A stretch of DNA of 10,244 bases from NCBI GenBank assembly GCA_003539375.1, contig DPPH01000210.1:1-10244 (forward strand), written 5' to 3'. The notes beneath the pieces were generated by a model, which was given only the letters and a program-made list of their open reading frames with translations, ran no database searches and was not told the origin of the DNA. This DNA is from Clostridiales bacterium (lineage in GTDB: Bacteria; Bacillota; Clostridia; Tissierellales; Dethiosulfatibacteraceae). The position numbers and the translations under genes were made by a program. This document shows positions 6,198 through 10,244 of the stretch, in pieces (the first letter of the stretch is position 1; each line of letters opens with the position of its first letter).

Positions 6198-8235
6198 TTG
6201 AAACGTGTTGAAACTACTTGTGGTTATTGTGGTTGTGGCTGTGGTATTTACGTTAATGTGGCTGATGATGATACTATTTTAGGAATCACACCAAGCTACA
6301 ATCATGTAGTCAGTAAAGGAAAACTTTGTTCTAAAGGGTGGCATGGCTATGCATTTGTTAGAGATTCTCGACGTTTAACTAGCCCCTTAATTCGTCAGGA
6401 TGACGGAACATTTAGAGAAGCTACCTGGGATGAAGCATTGGAAAAAGTTGCATCGGGATTTAAAGATGCAATGATTGATGAAGACAATACAGAACGAATC
6501 GGAATAATTTCTTCAGCTAGATGCACCAACGAAGAGAACTATTTAATGACTAAAATGGCTAGAGCAGGGCTTAAAACAAGTAGTATAGATCATTGTGCAC
6601 GTCTCTGACACAGTCCAACGGTAGAAGGTCTTTCTACATCATTTGGAGCCGGAGGCGCTACAAATACTATGAATGATATTAGCAATGCTGAACTTATCAT
6701 GGTTATTGGTTCTAATACTACTGAGCAGCATCCATTAGCAAGTACTAGAATATTTGAAGCACTTGATAAAGGTGCAGAATTATATGTTGTTGACCCAAGA
6801 AAGATTCGACTGACAGATTTTGCCCATGGATATGCCCCTATTGAGCCCGGAACGAATTTGCCTATGATTAATGCAATGATCCACGTTATTATTAATGAAA
6901 ATTTGATTGATTCAAACTTTATCAAAACCAGAACGGAAAACTATGAAGAAATGAAAGAATCAGTTAAGGATTGTACTCCTGAATGGGCAGAATCCATATC
7001 TAAAGTACCAGCTGATACAATTCGAAAATTTGCCCGAAGATATGCGACCACTGACAAGGCTATGATTATTTTCACCATGGGTGTGACACAACAAACAACT
7101 GCAGTAAAAAGTATTAGAGCATTAGCTAACCTAGCAATGATAACAGGGCATGTTGGAAGACCATCCACAGGTATTAATCCTTTACGTGGTCAAAATAATG
7201 TTCAGGGAGCGGGAGATATGGGAGCATTACCGGACTTTTTGCCAGGTTATCAACGACCTGAATGGCCTAAAACTAAAGAACACTTTACCAAAATCTGGGG
7301 AGATTTTTCCTGCCTTCGCGGCAGAAATATTATCCAAATGTTTAACCTGATGGAAAAAGGAATTATGAAAGCGGCTTACATAGTTGGGGAAAATCCAGTA
7401 CTATCCGACCCCGACCAGAAGCACACAATACATTGTCTAAAAAAAGTTCCATTTCTTGTAGTACAGGACATATTCTTTACCGAAACTGCTGAATTTGCTG
7501 ATGTTGTTTTGCCTGCTGCCAGCTTTTTGGAAAGAGAAGGAACCTATACTAATACTGATCGAAGAGTACAGATGATACATAAAGTTATTGAGCCAATTGG
7601 TAATTCAAAGCCTGACTGGCAAATTATGATTGAAATAATGAAGCGACTGGGTATGGATGCTAATTATAAGAATCCATCTGAAATTATGGACGAAATCAAT
7701 GAAGCAGCAGAAATCTACGGTGGTATAACCCATAATCGTATAAAAGAAGTAGGCATTCAATGGCCTTGTCCTGATAAGAATCATCCAGGTACACCAATCT
7801 TACACGTTGGAGAGTTTAAGCGAGGAAAAGGTCTATTTACCGTTAATGATTTTGAATTTATTGGAGACCAACGAAGTGAAGAATATCCATTTATATTAAC
7901 TACGGGAAGGGTAACTCATCAATACCATACAGGCACAATGACCCGTAAAGTTTGGACGCTTGCTTTGGAATATCCAGAAGGATTTGTTGAAATACACACA
8001 AAAGATGCTGAAGAACTTGGAATTAAAGACCATCAGCCGATAAGGATTACTTCTGCTAGAGGTAGTATTGTTGCACCGGCAATGATAACAAATCGTATAA
8101 ATGAAAAAAACATTATTTGTTCCCTTTCATTTTGCTGAATCACCAGCCAATCGGTTAACGGGCCAAAATTTAGATCCTTTTATAAATATACCGGCGCTTA
8201 AGGTTTCAGCGGTAAGAATCGAGGTGGAAAAATGA
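6198..8235 (+). CDS. fdhF: formate dehydrogenase alpha subunit, selenocysteine-containing, with an apparent frameshift near the 3' end
   Basis: The Mo/W-bis-MGD enzyme interconverts formate and CO2 and passes electrons to an Fe-S/flavin partner. Cys8, Cys11, Cys15 and Cys44 bind the [4Fe-4S] cluster, with Lys46 nearby. UGA at 6606-6608 encodes Sec137 in HCARL-U-HSPTVEGL, followed by His138. PLRGQNNVQG gives Arg330. These match E. coli FdhH Sec140, His141 and Arg333. The molybdopterin domain covers about 50-480 and the dinucleotide-binding domain follows to the C-terminus. The uninterrupted frame ends at 8138 (646 residues) because an A7 run (8104-8110) carries one base too many. Removing one A restores a conserved tail (FVPFHFAESPANRLTG) and 678 residues, with the stop at 8233-8235 overlapping the next ATG. 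The start is TTG with AAGGAGG seven bases upstream. It is a short FdhH-type subunit without NuoG-like N-terminal Fe-S domains. Confidence 0.93.
6606..6643 (+). promoter_or_regulatory. selenocysteine codon UGA and SECIS element of fdhF
   Basis: The UGA at 6606-6608 is followed by a hairpin GTAGAA (6621-6626), loop GGTCT (6627-6631), TTCTAC (6632-6637). Counting the U of UGA as 1, the loop G and U fall at 23 and 24 and a U falls at 17. These are the positions recalled for the SelB contacts in the E. coli fdhF element, and the GGUCU loop is the same. This directs Sec insertion by SelB and Sec-tRNA, which must be encoded elsewhere in the genome. Confidence 0.9.
8104..8110 (+). other. A7 homopolymer at the fdhF frame break
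   Basis: In the upstream frame, codons GAA AAA AAC lead to a stop at 8136-8138. Dropping one A gives GAA AAA ACA TTA TTT GTT and then a conserved formate dehydrogenase C-terminus. A one-base insertion, a sequencing or assembly error, or a site of polymerase slippage would all look like this. Confidence 0.85.
8221..8235 (+). promoter_or_regulatory. ribosome-binding site and ATGA stop/start overlap between fdhF and the diaphorase gene
   Basis: GAGGTGG (8221-8227) lies just before the ATG at 8232-8234. The frame-corrected fdhF stop TGA occupies 8233-8235, so the two genes share ATGA. This overlap suggests translational coupling and matched subunit production. It also argues independently that the corrected fdhF frame is the ancestral one. 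Confidence 0.75.
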
Positions 8236-10166
8236 AATCAAACAAACTTTACACCCTAAATAAGGACAGCTTAGACCAAGTTCTTAATATTTGGAACGAA
8301 AAGAGCTCGGTTTATGTGCCAGTTGGAAAAGGCAAAGACATTCAACTATTGCCCCTTGGTGAAGGTGATAGAACTGAAGATTATATTAATCTAACTTTAC
8401 CAGCAAAAGAAATGATCTTCGAACAAAAAGAAGGCTTATTCCAATGGAAGCGAAATAGAGATGACATCGAAGTAGAAAGTCTTGCTCATCAACATGCAAA
8501 AAATCGAATCCTTTTTGGAGTAAGAGCATGTGATACTTATGGCATTGCATATACAGACAGATTTTTTCTTCAAGAGTTTCCTGATCCTAACTATAAGTCT
8601 AGGAGATCTGAAACTACTATCATAGCTGTAAACTGTCTTCAAGCTGGTCAACACTGTTTCTGTACTTCTGTTGGAACAGGTGTCTTTTCAACTATAGGTC
8701 ATGATTTGGCTTTCACTCCTATAGATTCATACTATTTGATCGAGGTTGCCACTCCAAAAGGTCAATCACTAATTAATCAAATAGAATCATTTTTAACTGA
8801 AGTTGATGATAGTATACTTAAGGAAAAAAATGATTTAATGGCAGAAGTTGAAGAAAGTTTCCCATTAAAAATGGACCTGACTAACCTTTGGGATGATATG
8901 GCAAAAACCTTCAATGCTGACTTTTGGTTAGATGAGGCAAATGCATGTATTGGCTGTACAGGATGTACCAACGTATGTCCAACCTGTACTTGCTTTAATG
9001 TAGTTGAAGAAACTCTCGACGATAATCAGGGACGTCGAGTAAGATATTGGGATTCATGTCAAAGTAAACACTTTACCAGGAATGCAGAATATCATAATCC
9101 AAGAGATGATGTTTCCCGTGTTAGATACAGAATATATGATAAACTAAAATACATTGAGGAAAGATTTGGTTATAAAGGTTGTTCCGGATGTGGAAGATGT
9201 ACGGATGTATGTCCAACCTACATAAGCATCATAGATATTATTGGGAAAATCCAAAAGACTGCAAAAGAAAACCCTGAACCACCGGCAATTCATCAAATCA
9301 CTAAGATGCGCCATGAAATTATATATCGTGAAATAAAATCTAAAAAGGGTTTGTATGCACCAGATGTTGCAACAATAACACGTGTCAAGCAGGAAACGCC
9401 TGAAATAAAACGTCTTTTTATGAAGTATGACGATCCGGAGCTTCATAAAAACTATGAGTACAAAGGTCAGTTCTTCCAAGTAACGGTTTTCGGAAAAGGT
9501 GAAGTACCTCTTTCCATACCTTATGGCCCAGAACAAACTGACGAGTTAGTATTTGACTTTAAAAACGTTGGTTCTGTAACCGATATATTATTTCAAATGA
9601 AAGAAGGAGATAAGGTTGGATTGAGAGGACCTTACGGACGAGCTTTTCCATATGATACTCTTAAAGGCCGCAATTTGGTTTTTATAGGTTCAGGAGTAGC
9701 CATGGCACCACTTAGATCTGTTATTGAACCTGTTGTAGCTAATTCAAATGATTTCAATAAAGTTTATATAATGGCTAGTGCTCTAAGATATGAAAAACTT
9801 CTTTATAAAGATGAAATGATAAAGTGGTCAAAGGTTCCTAACATAACAGTAAAATATGCACTCAAATATCCTACAGATGAAGTCGATGCATATAATGGTT
9901 ATGTGAATGATTTACTACCTGGTCTCGACCTTGATTGGTCAAACACTACTGCATTAGTATGTGCATCACCAAGAAGGATTAAAAAAGTAGCAAGAGATCT
10001 TTTGGATCTTGGTTTAAAATCAGAAAATATCCTTGTAACACTGGAAACCCATATGCGATGTGGAGCAGGAAAATGCGGTCATTGTAAAGTAGGAAGTCAT
10101 TATATGTGTGTTGATGGACCCGTCTTTAATTATGAAGAAATGATGGCATTGCCACCTGAGTATTAA
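8232..10166 (+). CDS. fused Fe-S/flavoprotein electron-transfer subunit (sulfhydrogenase beta-gamma or AsrA-AsrB like), formate dehydrogenase partner
   Basis: A 644-residue cytoplasmic protein with two joined modules. Residues 1-350 resemble sulfhydrogenase beta/AsrA: FGVRACDTYGIAYTDRFF (95-112), VNCLQAGQHCFCTSVGTG (133-150), then two ferredoxin motifs, Cys239/242/245/249 and Cys317/320/323/327, each followed by Pro. Residues about 375-644 resemble sulfhydrogenase gamma, AsrB or PyrK. They show a flavin-binding barrel (GQFFQVTVFGKGEVPLSI, 412-429), a nucleotide-binding loop GSGVAMAPLR (486-495), and a [2Fe-2S] motif Cys610/615/618/626. Family knowledge gives the chain [4Fe-4S] clusters to FAD to NAD(P). 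Coupling to fdhF makes it the likely electron acceptor or donor for formate oxidation or CO2 reduction. These modules are usually separate subunits, so the fusion is notable. NADH versus NADPH cannot be decided. The start is ATG at the ATGA overlap. Confidence 0.88.
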   Translation: MKSNKLYTLNKDSLDQVLNIWNEKSSVYVPVGKGKDIQLLPLGEGDRTEDYINLTLPAKEMIFEQKEGLFQWKRNRDDIEVESLAHQHAKNRILFGVRACDTYGIAYTDRFFLQEFPDPNYKSRRSETTIIAVNCLQAGQHCFCTSVGTGVFSTIGHDLAFTPIDSYYLIEVATPKGQSLINQIESFLTEVDDSILKEKNDLMAEVEESFPLKMDLTNLWDDMAKTFNADFWLDEANACIGCTGCTNVCPTCTCFNVVEETLDDNQGRRVRYWDSCQSKHFTRNAEYHNPRDDVSRVRYRIYDKLKYIEERFGYKGCSGCGRCTDVCPTYISIIDIIGKIQKTAKENPEPPAIHQITKMRHEIIYREIKSKKGLYAPDVATITRVKQETPEIKRLFMKYDDPELHKNYEYKGQFFQVTVFGKGEVPLSIPYGPEQTDELVFDFKNVGSVTDILFQMKEGDKVGLRGPYGRAFPYDTLKGRNLVFIGSGVAMAPLRSVIEPVVANSNDFNKVYIMASALRYEKLLYKDEMIKWSKVPNITVKYALKYPTDEVDAYNGYVNDLLPGLDLDWSNTTALVCASPRRIKKVARDLLDLGLKSENILVTLETHMRCGAGKCGHCKVGSHYMCVDGPVFNYEEMMALPPEY

Positions 10167-10195
10167 TTCTTAGTAAATATAAGTTAATAAAGAAT

Positions 10196-10219
10196 AAAGC
10201 CCTTGAATTCAAGGGCTTT
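10196..10219 (+). terminator. intrinsic terminator of the fdhF operon
   Basis: A perfect 24-base palindrome gives a 10-bp stem (AAAGCCCTTG with CAAGGGCTTT) and an AATT loop, 29 bases past the stop at 10164-10166. The T-rich end of the stem and ACTATTTTAG follow. The minus side is also T-rich, so it may stop convergent transcription from the right as well. It shows the operon has only two genes. Confidence 0.85.
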
Positions 10220-10244
10220 ACTATTTTAGTAATCTTCCATATGA

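Noticed and set aside
6198..6608. A separate 136-residue protein ending at the UGA
   Set aside because: The frame continues with conserved formate dehydrogenase sequence after the UGA, a SECIS hairpin follows, and the UGA lies at the known Sec position. It is one gene.
6590..6925. Minus-strand reading frame inside fdhF
   Set aside because: It is antisense to conserved formate dehydrogenase codons with no independent support. The same holds for the minus-strand frames at 6941-7168, 8436-8654, 8777-8971 and 9144-9536.
8105..8111. Classical -1 slippery heptamer A AAA AAC as programmed frameshifting
   Set aside because: The heptamer is present, but a -1 shift leads to a frame with no family similarity and an early stop. 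The conserved tail requires +1 (or loss of one base).
8139..8231. Intergenic gap between fdhF and the diaphorase gene
   Set aside because: In the shifted frame this stretch encodes the conserved formate dehydrogenase C-terminus up to the ATGA overlap, so it is coding.
1..10244. CRISPR array, tRNA or rRNA gene, insertion sequence or prophage
   Set aside because: No regular direct repeats with spacers, no cloverleaf-like segment, no transposase or integrase and no terminal repeats were seen by eye on either strand.

Overview
The window looks like chromosome from a low-GC, strictly anaerobic Firmicute of the Clostridia type. The reasons are AT-rich DNA with very AT-rich spacers, strong AGGAGG ribosome-binding sites, frequent TTG/GTG starts, a selenocysteine formate dehydrogenase and ferredoxin-type iron-sulfur proteins. 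No species can be named from the sequence alone.

Left part (about 1-5980), all on the minus strand. Reading in the direction of transcription, the first gene is a stand-alone glutamate-synthase-like FMN protein (4296-5846). It has a strong promoter (5987-6015), a leader of about 130 nt containing a perfect 14-bp palindrome, and a hairpin after its stop. Next come two membrane proteins of the MOP flippase superfamily: an ANK/MATE-like protein (2671-4008) and a typical MATE exporter (1188-2582) with its own promoter. A divergent lactate/malate-dehydrogenase-family protein (166-1113) follows and ends in an intrinsic terminator. At the left edge, a Shine-Dalgarno sequence marks another minus-strand gene starting just outside the window. 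Nothing ties these genes into one pathway.

Right part (about 5847-10244), plus strand. After a 351-bp divergent spacer comes a two-gene operon. fdhF encodes a selenocysteine-containing molybdenum/tungsten formate dehydrogenase. Its reading frame is broken on paper twice. The first break is an in-frame UGA at 6606-6608 that is really the Sec codon, followed by a SECIS hairpin with the same loop and spacing as E. coli fdhF. The second is a single-base frame disruption in an A7 run at 8104-8110. In the corrected frame the protein has 678 residues and its stop overlaps the next start as ATGA. The second gene (8232-10166) encodes one polypeptide joining a sulfhydrogenase-beta/AsrA-like two-[4Fe-4S] module to a sulfhydrogenase-gamma/AsrB-like FAD-NAD(P)-[2Fe-2S] module. 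A perfect-stem terminator closes the operon.

The most interesting reading is that the two proteins form a compact NAD(P)-linked formate dehydrogenase/CO2 reductase, with electrons passing from the Mo/W-Sec site through Fe-S clusters to FAD and NAD(P). The diaphorase part resembles archaeal sulfhydrogenase rather than the usual NuoE/NuoF-type partners. This is an inference from domain content and operon structure.
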